This document shows positions 44,573-53,711 of a stretch of DNA of 64,000 bases, piece by piece. Numbering within the stretch: position 1 is the first letter of the stretch; each line of letters starts with the position of its first letter. Under the pieces are notes generated by a model. It did not search any database. It saw only the letters and a list, made by a program, of their open reading frames with translations, and was not told the DNA's origin. The stretch covers positions 119,510 to 183,509 of the forward strand of contig JASLHI010000005.1 in assembly GCA_030149815.1 (NCBI GenBank), in the 5' to 3' direction. Origin of the DNA: Aquirhabdus sp. (lineage in GTDB: Bacteria > Pseudomonadota > Gammaproteobacteria > Pseudomonadales > Moraxellaceae). The position numbers and the translations under genes are program-made.

Positions 44573-45414
44573 ACTAAGACCTTAAATGTAATGAGTTTGG
44601 CATCCATACGTTGTGAGGGATTATTGGGGTTCTTAATTTTCACATCTTGAATTGAATAGTTAGACGCAGCATAAGACAGAAGGAAATTTTTATCTTCAGA
44701 TGGGAATGATTCAAACTTTTCTGTTTTCATTAGGCAAGTTAATTGGAATATTGAAAATTCATCTAGTGGGTTAATATATTTGAATATTTTATTTGGATTT
44801 TCAATATGCCACATTCCTCGAATGCGTAAATCAGTGATACCTAAAGGATCAACTTTTTTGACTTTTCCAAGTTCTTTGGTTTCTGTGAACTCAACTCCAG
44901 AAATACTATTAACACCTTCTGAAATAGTCTGTTTAATTTTTTCATAGATTTCTTTATCAGCTACGAAACAATCTCCATATACAAACCATAAGTATTTAAG
45001 ATTACTGTCATTCGTGCATCCTATAGCATAGATAATATCTTTAATTTGCCAAGGCTTAGTTTCTATATGATGTCGATTTGTAGTTCCAAAATAAACTTTT
45101 GATTTCGGATATGAACTATTTAGAGCTAAAGCAGCATCGGGACTTTGAATTTTCTTTGTTTCGATTGCGTCGCCATTTTTCAGGATTAAATCAGGTGGTT
45201 GATTTTGATTACCTGACCATGAAAATACGGACTCTATTTTTGAAAGTCTATTAATTTCATTATTTTCGTTAATGGTTTCGCAAAAAACGTCTTTAATATA
45301 GTTTTCTAAAGCATCGCCGACAGAATTTGCCCTATTTCGTGAAGCATAATGTCTGCTTACTTCGGTGATGGGATTCTCAATTATAGTTTTAATGGCTTTT
45401 AACAAATTACTCAT
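44569..45414 (-). CDS. Type II restriction endonuclease, NgoPII-like
   Basis: A 281-residue nuclease of the PD-(D/E)xK type. The catalytic set is visible as PPDLILKNGDAIETKK (D75, E85, K87). The protein keeps the family features of R.NgoPII as I recall it: NRANSVGDALENYIKD near the start, ALNSSYPKSKV, IDPLGITDLRIRGMW-type segments and VKIKNPNNPSQR near the end. NgoPII cuts GGCC. The same specificity is inferred here. The gene precedes and overlaps the methylase, so the nuclease is upstream in the operon and safe timing of expression must depend on regulation not visible here. Confidence 0.85.
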   Translation of the reverse strand: MSNLLKAIKTIIENPITEVSRHYASRNRANSVGDALENYIKDVFCETINENNEINRLSKIESVFSWSGNQNQPPDLILKNGDAIETKKIQSPDAALALNSSYPKSKVYFGTTNRHHIETKPWQIKDIIYAIGCTNDSNLKYLWFVYGDCFVADKEIYEKIKQTISEGVNSISGVEFTETKELGKVKKVDPLGITDLRIRGMWHIENPNKIFKYINPLDEFSIFQLTCLMKTEKFESFPSEDKNFLLSYAASNYSIQDVKIKNPNNPSQRMDAKLITFKVLV

Positions 45415-45447
45415 CTATTTCACTCGAAGTATGCAGCTAGCGTAGAT

Positions 45448-45463
45448 GTGGGCTTACGCCCAC
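45448..45463. repeat. Small perfect hairpin between nrdB and the endonuclease gene
   Basis: GTGGGC and GCCCAC arms around a four-base loop lie between the nrdB stop and the endonuclease start. It may terminate or attenuate nrdB transcripts, but there is no T-run. Confidence 0.55.
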
Positions 45464-45478
45464 GATTTACTTTTTCCT

Positions 45479-46744
45479 TTACCAGCTCAACGCCCCACCA
45501 GTCTGATACTCAGTCACACGCGTCTCGAAGAAATTCTTCTCTTTACGCAAGTCCATCATCTCAGACATCCAACCAAATGGATTCGTCACACCAGCATACT
45601 GCTCAGGCAAGCCCAACTGATTCAAACGACGATTCGCGATAAACTTCAAATACTCTTCCATCATCGCCGCATTCATGCCGAGTACGCCGCGCGGCATCGT
45701 GTCACGCGCATATTCGATCTCAATCGTCGCGCCTTCCAAAATCATCTGAATGATTTCTTGTTGGAATTCTGGCGTCCACAGATGTGGGTTCTCATTTTTG
45801 ATTTGGTTGATCACATCAATACCAAAGTTCAAATGCATCGACTCATCACGCAAAATGTATTGGAATTGCTCAGCAACGCCGCCCATTTTGTTACGACGAC
45901 CCATCGACAAAATCTGGGTAAATCCGCAATAGAAGAAAATCCCTTCAAGCACGCAATAGAACGCAATCAGATTACGCAGCAAACGTTGATCGTTTTCTGG
46001 TGTGCCAGTGTGGAAGGTTGGATCGCTCAAACTTTGCGTGTATTTCAGTGCCCAAGTTGCTTTTTTTGCAACGCTTGGAACTTCGCGATACATGTTGAAG
46101 ACTTCGCCTTCATCCATGCCGAGCGATTGAATGCAGTATTGATAAGCATGGGTGTGAATCGCTTCTTCAAACGCTTGGCGCAGCAAATATTGACGGCATT
46201 CTGGGTTGGTAATGTGACGATACAGCGCCAACACCAAATTATTCGCCACCAACGAATCGGCGGTCGAGAAGAAACCGAGTGAACGCATGACGATGGTACG
46301 TTCGTCGTCTGTCAGACCGCCTTCAGATTTCCAGAGTGCGATGTCCGCAGTCATGTTTACTTCTTGTGGCATCCAATGGTTTGCACAACCATCGAGGTAT
46401 TTTTGCCATGCCCATTCGTATTTGAACGGCACAAGTTGGTTCAAGTCAGCGCGGCAGTTGATCATGCGTTTGTCGTCAACTTGGATGCGCTGTGCGCCCA
46501 TTTCCAAATCTTCCAGACCCGCAGCCACGTCGAGATGTTCTACAGCATGTTGTGCACGTTCAGCGGCACTGGCGTCAGCAGCGATAGCTGGGGCTGCATG
46601 GGATGGAGTAGAAGCCACAGGCGATGCTGGCTTTGCTGATGGCGCAACTGGTGCGACCGCAGGTTTCGCCTGATTTGTTTGTTGCGGTAAGGTCGCGACG
46701 GCGCTTTCTTCATCATTGAAATCGTCCCAGCTGATAATAGACAT
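45479..46744 (-). CDS. nrdB: Ribonucleoside-diphosphate reductase subunit beta (class Ia)
   Basis: NrdB holds the di-iron-tyrosyl radical that drives the reductase. The 421-residue protein has a long Pro/Ala-rich, low-complexity amino tail (about 12-60) before the conserved core. Iron ligands appear in EEAIHTHAYQY and DESMHLNFG. The carboxy end EYQTGGALSW contacts NrdA. The tail makes it longer than E. coli NrdB. A long open frame on the opposite strand is a shadow. The end is directly followed by the restriction-modification genes. Confidence 0.96.
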   Translation of the reverse strand: MSIISWDDFNDEESAVATLPQQTNQAKPAVAPVAPSAKPASPVASTPSHAAPAIAADASAAERAQHAVEHLDVAAGLEDLEMGAQRIQVDDKRMINCRADLNQLVPFKYEWAWQKYLDGCANHWMPQEVNMTADIALWKSEGGLTDDERTIVMRSLGFFSTADSLVANNLVLALYRHITNPECRQYLLRQAFEEAIHTHAYQYCIQSLGMDEGEVFNMYREVPSVAKKATWALKYTQSLSDPTFHTGTPENDQRLLRNLIAFYCVLEGIFFYCGFTQILSMGRRNKMGGVAEQFQYILRDESMHLNFGIDVINQIKNENPHLWTPEFQQEIIQMILEGATIEIEYARDTMPRGVLGMNAAMMEEYLKFIANRRLNQLGLPEQYAGVTNPFGWMSEMMDLRKEKNFFETRVTEYQTGGALSW

Positions 46745-46950
46745 TTGGTTTTCCTCATTTACTCAATATATTGCATCAATCTTTAAATCAATGACGGCTC
46801 GGCGGCGACGTTGCGGGCTGATTGATGGATCATTTTGTCTGTATTCGTGAACTTTGAAAAAAGACTTCCTAAACGACTGTTGAATAAATGCTTCAACAAT
46901 CATTATTTGGGGTGTTTTTTCTAGGATTCAACGAAATGAAAAAAGCGCCT

Positions 46951-46979
46951 ATGCTGCATTGGATTGACCTTTGCAGCAT
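46951..46979 (-). terminator. Hairpin with T-run between the WYL-like gene and nrdB
   Basis: Eight-base arms (ATGCTGCA and TGCAGCAT) around a 13-base loop are followed on the minus strand by AGGCGC and six T residues. It sits 19 bp after the WYL-like stop and could reduce readthrough into nrdB. Confidence 0.6.
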
Positions 46980-46997
46980 CATTTCCAAGCAAGCGGC

Positions 46998-47339
46998 TTA
47001 AGAGTAGCTACGGCCTGTAGTACTAGAGTTGCTTGCCACTAATTCACTTGGATCAAAGAACTCATCGAGCACATTCATGCTACGCACTTGATCTGCACGG
47101 AGGCTCAATGTGTGTGCAGCTTGCGCATTTTGCCCTTCTTTCTTACCTTCATAATCCCAAAAGTTCAAGCGTTCAGCGCCATTGCTGGTCGCACTCACAC
47201 CTGCATCCATTCCGTAATCAATCGGCGCACAGACACGAACCAGAAAGCGTTTTTCCTCTTGGGAGTAGAAAATTACTTTGACGCGTTTCTTATCACGGAT
47301 TGCGTCAACAAACTCTTTCTTCGCGGATTTCGTGTTCAT
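46998..47339 (-). CDS. Small WYL-like protein encoded between nrdA and nrdB
   Basis: A 113-residue protein whose core (RVKVIFYSQEEKRFLVRVCAP, then NFWDYEG, and TLSLRADQVRSMNVLDEFFDP) follows the beta-barrel pattern of WYL domains, in particular the short stand-alone WYL_2 (DUF2693) type. WYL domains bind nucleic acid or nucleotides and often act as regulatory sensors. The start at 47339 has GAGGTG six bases upstream. A further ATG at 47396 is less likely. Its place within the ribonucleotide reductase locus suggests a role in reductase control, which is inference. Confidence 0.65.
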   Translation of the reverse strand: MNTKSAKKEFVDAIRDKKRVKVIFYSQEEKRFLVRVCAPIDYGMDAGVSATSNGAERLNFWDYEGKKEGQNAQAAHTLSLRADQVRSMNVLDEFFDPSELVASNSSTTGRSYS

Positions 47340-47572
47340 TGCAGTCACCTCGCTCTTTTGTTTATCGGACCTTTGGATTCCCTGTGAGTACTTCACTTGC
47401 TCTTTACATTACTGCTTTTACATGACGCGTTTTACCTTGCATGTTTCGCCTTACTTTTTAGCATCGCTGCTCTTTTAACATACGAATCTCCACTATAAAT
47501 ACCAGAGATTCGCACGACATAAAAGCACTAAAACGAACTGAATTGTTACACCGTTTGTAGCGAATTGCTAAA

Positions 47573-50446
47573 CTACTGGCACGCTTCACAATCTGGATTG
47601 TCAATCGAACAAGCCAATGGTACAGGCGCTGCGTTAGCGAACTCAAGATCAGTATTATTCACTGACACAGCTTCACTGTTCACACTTGGTGCGCTTTCCA
47701 CAGGTGGAACGAGCGTCGGTGTTTTAGAGCTCACCGCATTCAATGCGCCTGTGTTGATCGTCGATTTTTCTGCCGATGTTGCACTGAGCGCACGGAGGTA
47801 GTAAGTGGTTTTTAGGCCACGCAACCATGCCATTTTGTAGGTCGTATCGAGTTTTTTACCTGATGCACCAGCGATGTACAAGTTCAACGATTGTGCTTGG
47901 TCAATCCACTTTTGACGACGACTTGCTGCATCGACCATCCAACGTGGTTCAACTTCAAACGCAGTCGCAAACAGTGCTTTTAGATCATCTGGTACACGAC
48001 CGATTTGTTGTACTGAACCTTCGTAGTGTTTCAGGTCATTCACCATCACCACATCCCATAGACCGCGTGCTTTCAGTGCGCGAACCAGATGTGGGTTGAT
48101 GACCGTGAATTCACCTGATAGGTTCGATTTCACATACAGATTCTGATAAGTCGGTTCAATCGATTGTGCCACGCCACAGATATTGGAAATGGTTGCAGTC
48201 GGTGCAATTGCCATGACGTTACTGTTGCGCATGCCGTCTTTTTGAACTTTAGCGCGCAGAGCCGCCCAATCTAAGGTTTGGCTACGATCCACTTCAAACA
48301 TACGATCTGGACGTGATTTTGCCACGATTTCTAGGGAGTCAATCGGCATGATGCCTTGATCCCAGAGTGAACCTTTAAATGTGCTGTAAGCACCACGTTC
48401 AACTGCCAAATCGCTCGATGTGCTGATTGCATGGTAGCTGATGACTTCCATTGAAGTATCGGCAAATTGCACAGCTTCGTTTGAACCATACGCCAAGCCC
48501 AATTCATACAGTGCATCTTGGAAGCCCATGATGCCCATACCGATTGGACGATGTTTTAGGTTTGAATTCTTCGCTTGTGGCACTGCGTAGTAGTTAATAT
48601 CGATGACGTTGTCTAGCATACGGATCGCAGTTTTGACCGTACGTTGCAATTTGTCATGATCTAACTTGCCATTAGTAATGTGTTGAACCAGATTAATTGA
48701 ACCCAAGTTACACACGGCGATTTCATCAGCGCTGGTGTTGAGGGTGATTTCAGTACACAAGTTCGATGAGTGAACCACACCGACGTGTTGTTGTGGTGAA
48801 CGTAGGTTACAGACATCTTTAAATGTGATCCAAGGATGACCAGTTTCAAACAACATCGACAGCATTTTGCGCCATAGATCTTGTGCTTTGATTTTCTTGA
48901 ATGGCTTGATTGTGCCCTCAATAGTCATTTGCTCGTATTCAGCATAGCGTTTTGCAAATGCAAGACCCGTCAGATCATGCAAATCAGGAACGTTAGACGG
49001 AGAGAACAATGTCCAGTCACCATCTTCAATCACGCGCTGCATAAATAAGTCAGGAACCCAGTTTGCGGTGTTCATGTCTGGTGTACGGCGACGGTCATCG
49101 CCCGTGTTTTTGCGCAGATCAAGGAACTCTTCGATGTCCAAGTGCCAAGTCTCAAGGTACGCACACACTGCGCCTTTACGTTTACCGCCTTGGTTCACCG
49201 CAACAGCGGTATCATTTGCCACTTTCAGGAAGGGTACAACACCCTGTGATTTACCATTGGTGCCTTTAATATAAGCATTCAATGAACGTACTGGTGTCCA
49301 GTCATTACCCAAACCACCTGCCCATTTTGAGAGCATCGCATTGTCTTGAATCGCGCCATAAATACCATGCAAATCATCAGGCACAGTCGTTAGGTAGCAA
49401 GAAGACAATTGTGGGCGCAATGTGCCTGAGTTAAAGAGGGTTGGCGTAGAAGCCATGTAATCAAAGCTAGATAATAAGTTATAAAACTCAATCGCATGTT
49501 CTTCACGGTTGGCTTCATTCACTGCCAGTCCCATCGAGACGCGCATAAAGAACAACTGCGGCAATTCAAAGCGTACATCATTGCTATGCAAGAAATAACG
49601 GTCATACAAGGTTTGTAAACCGAGATAAGTAAACTGTCCGCTGCGCTCTGGTTTGATGGCTGCTTTGAGGATATCTAAGTCGAAGTTGAGTAGTTCTGGG
49701 GATACCAGCTCTAACTCAATCGCACGCTTCAGATAAGTCTCTAGTGCTTCGCCTTCTGGCGTGTCCAATGGTAGGCCTAAGAAGGTGAGTCCTTCTTTAA
49801 CCAAATCTTCACGTAACAGACGCGCAGTGACATAGGTGTAGTTTGGTTCAGATTCGATGCGTGTACGAGTTGCCAAAATCATAGTTGTTGCGACATCTTC
49901 TGCTGCAACGCCGTCATAGAGATTTTTGATGGTTTCATCAATGACATCTTGAACATTAATGCCTTCTAAGCCTTCGGCGGCTTTTTGCATGGTGCGTTCA
50001 AGTAGGCCGAGATCAAGCGGTTTACGCTGACCTTTTTTATCGACAACATTTAATGTTGGATGTGCTTTAGAAATGTCGCCATCACGTAGTTTTGCGCGTT
50101 GTTCGCGGTAGATTACATAGTCGCGTGCAACTTTGTGCTCGCCAGTACGCATCAGCGCCAATTCAACCTGATCTTGAATTTCTTCAATATGTACAGTGCC
50201 GCCTGATGGCAGGCGGCGTTTGAAGGTGCCCATGACCATATCAGTCAGTTGTTGGACGCGATCAAATACACGGCTTGAACCAGAAGCTTCTTTGCCTTCA
50301 ACTGCAAGAAATGCTTTGGTGATTGCAACACTGATTTTTTCTGCATCAAAAACCGCGACTGAGCCACCGCGCTTGATGACGCGCAGTTGTCCAGGGATCG
50401 TGGCAGCGTTTGCCTGATCAAGGGTGGTATTGGTGGCGATGTTCAT
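47573..50446 (-). CDS. nrdA: Ribonucleoside-diphosphate reductase subunit alpha (class Ia)
   Basis: NrdA carries the active site and allosteric sites of the reductase that makes dNDPs. The 957-residue protein begins with an ATP-cone (GQLRVIKRGGSVAVFDAEKI...), then has the barrel with NLCTEITLNT holding the radical cysteine region and SSCYLTTVPDD with its partner cysteine. It ends with the redox pair CEAC (ACSIDNPDCEACQ) that receives electrons from thioredoxin. AGGAG precedes the ATG. The ATP cone predicts dATP inhibition. It is longer than the E. coli subunit because of loops and the amino-terminal lead. Confidence 0.97.
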   Translation of the reverse strand: MNIATNTTLDQANAATIPGQLRVIKRGGSVAVFDAEKISVAITKAFLAVEGKEASGSSRVFDRVQQLTDMVMGTFKRRLPSGGTVHIEEIQDQVELALMRTGEHKVARDYVIYREQRAKLRDGDISKAHPTLNVVDKKGQRKPLDLGLLERTMQKAAEGLEGINVQDVIDETIKNLYDGVAAEDVATTMILATRTRIESEPNYTYVTARLLREDLVKEGLTFLGLPLDTPEGEALETYLKRAIELELVSPELLNFDLDILKAAIKPERSGQFTYLGLQTLYDRYFLHSNDVRFELPQLFFMRVSMGLAVNEANREEHAIEFYNLLSSFDYMASTPTLFNSGTLRPQLSSCYLTTVPDDLHGIYGAIQDNAMLSKWAGGLGNDWTPVRSLNAYIKGTNGKSQGVVPFLKVANDTAVAVNQGGKRKGAVCAYLETWHLDIEEFLDLRKNTGDDRRRTPDMNTANWVPDLFMQRVIEDGDWTLFSPSNVPDLHDLTGLAFAKRYAEYEQMTIEGTIKPFKKIKAQDLWRKMLSMLFETGHPWITFKDVCNLRSPQQHVGVVHSSNLCTEITLNTSADEIAVCNLGSINLVQHITNGKLDHDKLQRTVKTAIRMLDNVIDINYYAVPQAKNSNLKHRPIGMGIMGFQDALYELGLAYGSNEAVQFADTSMEVISYHAISTSSDLAVERGAYSTFKGSLWDQGIMPIDSLEIVAKSRPDRMFEVDRSQTLDWAALRAKVQKDGMRNSNVMAIAPTATISNICGVAQSIEPTYQNLYVKSNLSGEFTVINPHLVRALKARGLWDVVMVNDLKHYEGSVQQIGRVPDDLKALFATAFEVEPRWMVDAASRRQKWIDQAQSLNLYIAGASGKKLDTTYKMAWLRGLKTTYYLRALSATSAEKSTINTGALNAVSSKTPTLVPPVESAPSVNSEAVSVNNTDLEFANAAPVPLACSIDNPDCEACQ

Positions 50447-51113
50447 TTGAGCTCCTTGCAGAATTTCAATTCAATCATTTAAAAAAATAAGGCAGGTTTA
50501 TCTAAAAATTCATTAAACGGTTGGTCTAAATCGTTATGGTCAATCTGTTCATATGGGTGCTAGACTCAAGTCAAAACTAAGCCAAAATCATGCCAATGCT
50601 TGGTGTCTATAAAATATTCGAAACACAACTTGTAGTATGTTTAAATCTGTCTAGGCACAAGATACGGTTTTTTTTGTCTGACTGCAAGTGCAGATTGATG
50701 AGTGGAGTTGTGGGTAAAGTTGTGGATAAGCATGGGATAACTTATGCTAAAACTTCCAAGAACAATCCTTTACCCGTCATTTGCTTTTTGTGGGAAAGTT
50801 TTTTTATGAACATGAATTTTTTTTGACAAAATGATCTTGATGAAGAACTCTAGTCAGGTTGAATTATGCTTAATTTGACCGCAATGTAACCAATTTAGGA
50901 GTTTGTGCTGTTTTGGCGTGGTATCGATGTATCAGTTTCGTGAAGCAGTGCGCGTTTACATTGTAAACGAGAGTGGATTACGGCATGATTTATGCCATGA
51001 GCAGTGACGTGTTCATCATGAGGCAGGTTGATGAACATGAATTCTTCACAAGTCATCTTAATTATAGACAATATTATTTCCTGAGAAAAAAGCCGGACGG
51101 CTTGGAGCAATGT
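50447..51113. other. Divergent regulatory region between nrdA and bfmR
   Basis: About 670 bp without a plausible gene. It must carry promoters for nrdA (minus) and bfmR (plus). It holds two adjacent DnaA-type boxes at 50709-50729 and a TTGACA at about 50823. An open frame running into bfmR from 50973 is upstream extension, not coding. Confidence 0.6.
50709..50729 (+). promoter_or_regulatory. Two adjacent DnaA-type boxes upstream of nrdA
   Basis: TGTGGGTAA (50709-50717) and the consensus TGTGGATAA (50721-50729) lie in the same orientation with three bases between them. In E. coli, DnaA binds such boxes upstream of nrdAB to tie dNTP supply to replication. The function here is inferred. Confidence 0.6.
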
Positions 51114-51833
51114 ATGACGCAAGAAGAAAAACTACCCCGTGTATTGATCGTAGAAGATGATGAACGTCTTGCGACACTCACCCAAGATTATTTGATTCGT
51201 AATGGTTTAGAAGTTGGCGTAGAAACCGATGGTCATCGTGCCATTCGTCGTATTATCGCTGAACAACCTGATTTGGTCGTGTTAGATGTGATGTTACCTG
51301 GCGCAGACGGTTTAACGGTTTGTCGTGAAGTTCGTCCACATTATAACCATCCGATTTTGATGTTGACTGCACGTACTGATGATATGGACCAAGTTCTAGG
51401 TCTGGAAATGGGTGCAGATGATTATGTGGCCAAACCGGTTCAACCACGCGTATTACTCGCACGCATTCGTGCATTGTTACGCCGCACCGACAAAGTTGTT
51501 GAAGAAGATGTTGCACAGCGTTTAGAGTTTGATGAACTCGTCATTGATAATGGCGGTCGTTCAGTGACTTTGTCAGGTGAACCCGTTGATTTCACAAGTG
51601 CTGAATATGATTTGCTGTGGCTGCTTGCTTCCAATGCTGGTCGTATCTTGTCACGCGAAGATATTTTCGAGCGTTTACGTGGCATTGAATATGATGGTCA
51701 AGATCGTTCAATTGATGTGCGTATTTCACGTATTCGTCCAAAAATTGGCGATGATCCTGAAAATCCAAAACGCATCAAAACAGTACGTAGTAAAGGCTAT
51801 TTATTTGTTAAAGAGTCGATCGCTGCTGCTTAA
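51114..51833 (+). CDS. bfmR: Response regulator BfmR (OmpR family)
   Basis: BfmR controls biofilm pili, capsule, envelope stress and antibiotic tolerance in Acinetobacter. The 239-residue protein has a receiver domain (LIVEDDERLA with D15/D16, phospho-acceptor D58 in VVLDVMLPGADG, K107-type lysine in VAKP) and an OmpR winged helix ending RTVRSKGYLF. It is nearly the same as Acinetobacter BfmR from residue 1 at 51114 (MTQEEKLPR), which has GGAG seven bases upstream. The frame is open upstream but this start is clear. bfmS follows after 207 bp. Confidence 0.95.
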   Translation: MTQEEKLPRVLIVEDDERLATLTQDYLIRNGLEVGVETDGHRAIRRIIAEQPDLVVLDVMLPGADGLTVCREVRPHYNHPILMLTARTDDMDQVLGLEMGADDYVAKPVQPRVLLARIRALLRRTDKVVEEDVAQRLEFDELVIDNGGRSVTLSGEPVDFTSAEYDLLWLLASNAGRILSREDIFERLRGIEYDGQDRSIDVRISRIRPKIGDDPENPKRIKTVRSKGYLFVKESIAAA

Positions 51834-51853
51834 TCGTCGAATATCTCCAATAT

Positions 51854-51958
51854 ATAGCTCAGTCATGTGAACGATACTTCGTTCGAAGCTTTGAGCTATT
51901 GCGATAAAAGTTTTATTCGCGTTAAAGTTGATAAAGACAGGATTCGTCCTGTCTTTAT
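51854..51958 (+). terminator. Two hairpins between bfmR and bfmS, possible attenuator
   Basis: A hairpin with arms ATAGCTCA/TGAGCTAT (51854-51899) has an inner GAACG/CGTTC pairing. It is followed by a perfect 12-bp stem with a TTCG tetraloop (51931-51958). The T content after the second is moderate (TTATTACTTT), so it may end part of the transcripts and lower bfmS relative to bfmR. Confidence 0.65.
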
Positions 51959-52040
51959 TACTTTATAAGACAAGTCTTTTTATTTTAAAAATAGCACATG
52001 CTCCAATTGATTTGGTCGCGATGGGTTCTGACGGTTTTGT

Positions 52041-53693
52041 ATGGATAAGCTGCGGTACAGTATTTTTCTAAAGATCTATGCGGGGCTTTTATTAGTCTGT
52101 GCGTTGGTGGGTTTATTTGCCTATGCCATGGTGCAGGGGGTCAATGCCTATCGTCTGGATAAATATCGTGAAACGATGGCATCTGGTGCATTTTATCTGA
52201 TTGTGCAAGGGGTGGAGCGCCAGCACGATGCTGACTCCATGCAAGGCTGGTTAGATGAAGCCTCATTGTTATTAAATCAGCAATTGTCTGTGATCGATGC
52301 GTCTAAGATTACTTTTGATCGCCATGAAACGCAGCAGATTGAAGCAGGATTATCCGTTGTACGTTATCAACCCGATGGCCGCAGTCCGTTAGGCGCAGTC
52401 AGTGAACCTTACGCCGATGTGTATACGCCGATTGCAGGGCGAAAAGAGCTGTTGTATGCACGTGTAGACCGCATCAGTGAACAGCAAATTCGTGCGCTGG
52501 GCGTTTTTCTACTGGATGATCTCACGCACTATGAAGGGCATGAGCAAGCTCGACTGGATCAGTTGAATGCCCATTTACCCTTTAAACTTTCTTTAAAAAA
52601 TTTTAGTGATGCCAATCTGGATGACGATCAACGTGCACGTCTGCGTCGTAAAGAAGTCGTGCCTGTCTATCGTGATACAGGAACCAGTCGTAATCCAACA
52701 TTACGTATCGTTGGTCCAATTAATACCGCTGCGGGTGCGCAGGTATTAGAAATTGGTCCGATTGCTTTGTTTAATCAATTGCCTTTCCGCTTGCTCATCT
52801 TGATTACCTTCATGAGTTTAGTGCTGATTTTGTTGGGCGTTTATGCGTTAATTTTGCCGTTAGAACGTAGGCTGCGTTTGGTACAGCAGGGTGTAAGTCA
52901 AGTGCGTTCAGGAGATTTCTCAGCGCGTGTTCCTGTGATTGGACAGGATGAAGTCAGTCATTTGGCGATGACTTTTAACAGCATGACTGAGCATATCCAG
53001 CGTTTGATTGAGGCGCAGCGTGAATTAACCCGTGCTGTTTCACATGAGTTACGGACGCCTGTGGCTCGTATTCGCTTCGGTGTGGATATGTTGGCGGATA
53101 CCGATGATGTGGATTCACGCTGGGATCAGCAGGAAAAAATTGATAAAGATATAGAAGAACTCAATAAACTGATTGATGAGATTCTGACTTATGCGACTTT
53201 GGAGCAAGGTACGCCATCGTTGAATTTAGAGTCGATTCCGTTATATGAGATTGTGCGTCAGGTGGGTGAAGAGACACGTAAGCTCGGTAAGTCCACAGCG
53301 ATTGAAGTACATGAGCCAGATGCTGATGTGATTGCCATTGCTGAACGTCGATATCTTCATCGTGTGGTACAGAACTTTGCAGGTAATGCGATGCGTTACG
53401 CCAATAGCAAGATTCGGATTAGTGCAGGTGTTGAAGGTCGTGGCGATAAAAAAATGGCTTTTGTCTGTGTTGAGGATGACGGCGCAGGTATTCCTGAAAA
53501 AGATCGCGATAAAGTTTTTCAACCTTTTGCACGCTTAGATGATAGTCGAACGCGTGCTTCTGGGGGCTATGGGCTGGGATTATCGATTGTTGCCAGAATT
53601 GCATTTTGGTTTGGTGGCACGGTGGCCGTCGATCAAAGTCCAGAGCTAAAAGGTGCGCGCTTTACGATGAAATGGCCTCTCAAGATGAAATAA
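52041..53693 (+). CDS. bfmS: Sensor histidine kinase BfmS
   Basis: BfmS is the membrane sensor partner of BfmR and in Acinetobacter acts largely as a phosphatase that restrains BfmR. The 550-residue protein has two transmembrane helices (about 8-30 and 248-272), a periplasmic domain between them, a HAMP linker, the phospho-acceptor H335 in SHELRTPVARI, and an ATPase domain with NFAGNAMRYA, DDGAGIP and GGYGLGL. All catalytic motifs are present. The gap of 207 bp after bfmR is larger than usual for such a pair and is filled with hairpins. Confidence 0.94.
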   Translation: MDKLRYSIFLKIYAGLLLVCALVGLFAYAMVQGVNAYRLDKYRETMASGAFYLIVQGVERQHDADSMQGWLDEASLLLNQQLSVIDASKITFDRHETQQIEAGLSVVRYQPDGRSPLGAVSEPYADVYTPIAGRKELLYARVDRISEQQIRALGVFLLDDLTHYEGHEQARLDQLNAHLPFKLSLKNFSDANLDDDQRARLRRKEVVPVYRDTGTSRNPTLRIVGPINTAAGAQVLEIGPIALFNQLPFRLLILITFMSLVLILLGVYALILPLERRLRLVQQGVSQVRSGDFSARVPVIGQDEVSHLAMTFNSMTEHIQRLIEAQRELTRAVSHELRTPVARIRFGVDMLADTDDVDSRWDQQEKIDKDIEELNKLIDEILTYATLEQGTPSLNLESIPLYEIVRQVGEETRKLGKSTAIEVHEPDADVIAIAERRYLHRVVQNFAGNAMRYANSKIRISAGVEGRGDKKMAFVCVEDDGAGIPEKDRDKVFQPFARLDDSRTRASGGYGLGLSIVARIAFWFGGTVAVDQSPELKGARFTMKWPLKMK

Positions 53694-53711
53694 GTCAGAG
53701 GCTAATTAATT

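Noticed and set aside
45446..46282. A 278-codon open frame on the strand opposite nrdB
   Set aside because: It is a shadow of nrdB. The translation is rich in His, Gln and Arg with no domain, whereas nrdB is a clear match.
50620..50675. Possible NrdR boxes upstream of nrdA (ACACAACTTGTAGTAT and GCACAAGATACGG)
   Set aside because: The spacing is near the usual 31-32 bp, but the matches to the NrdR consensus are too weak to claim.
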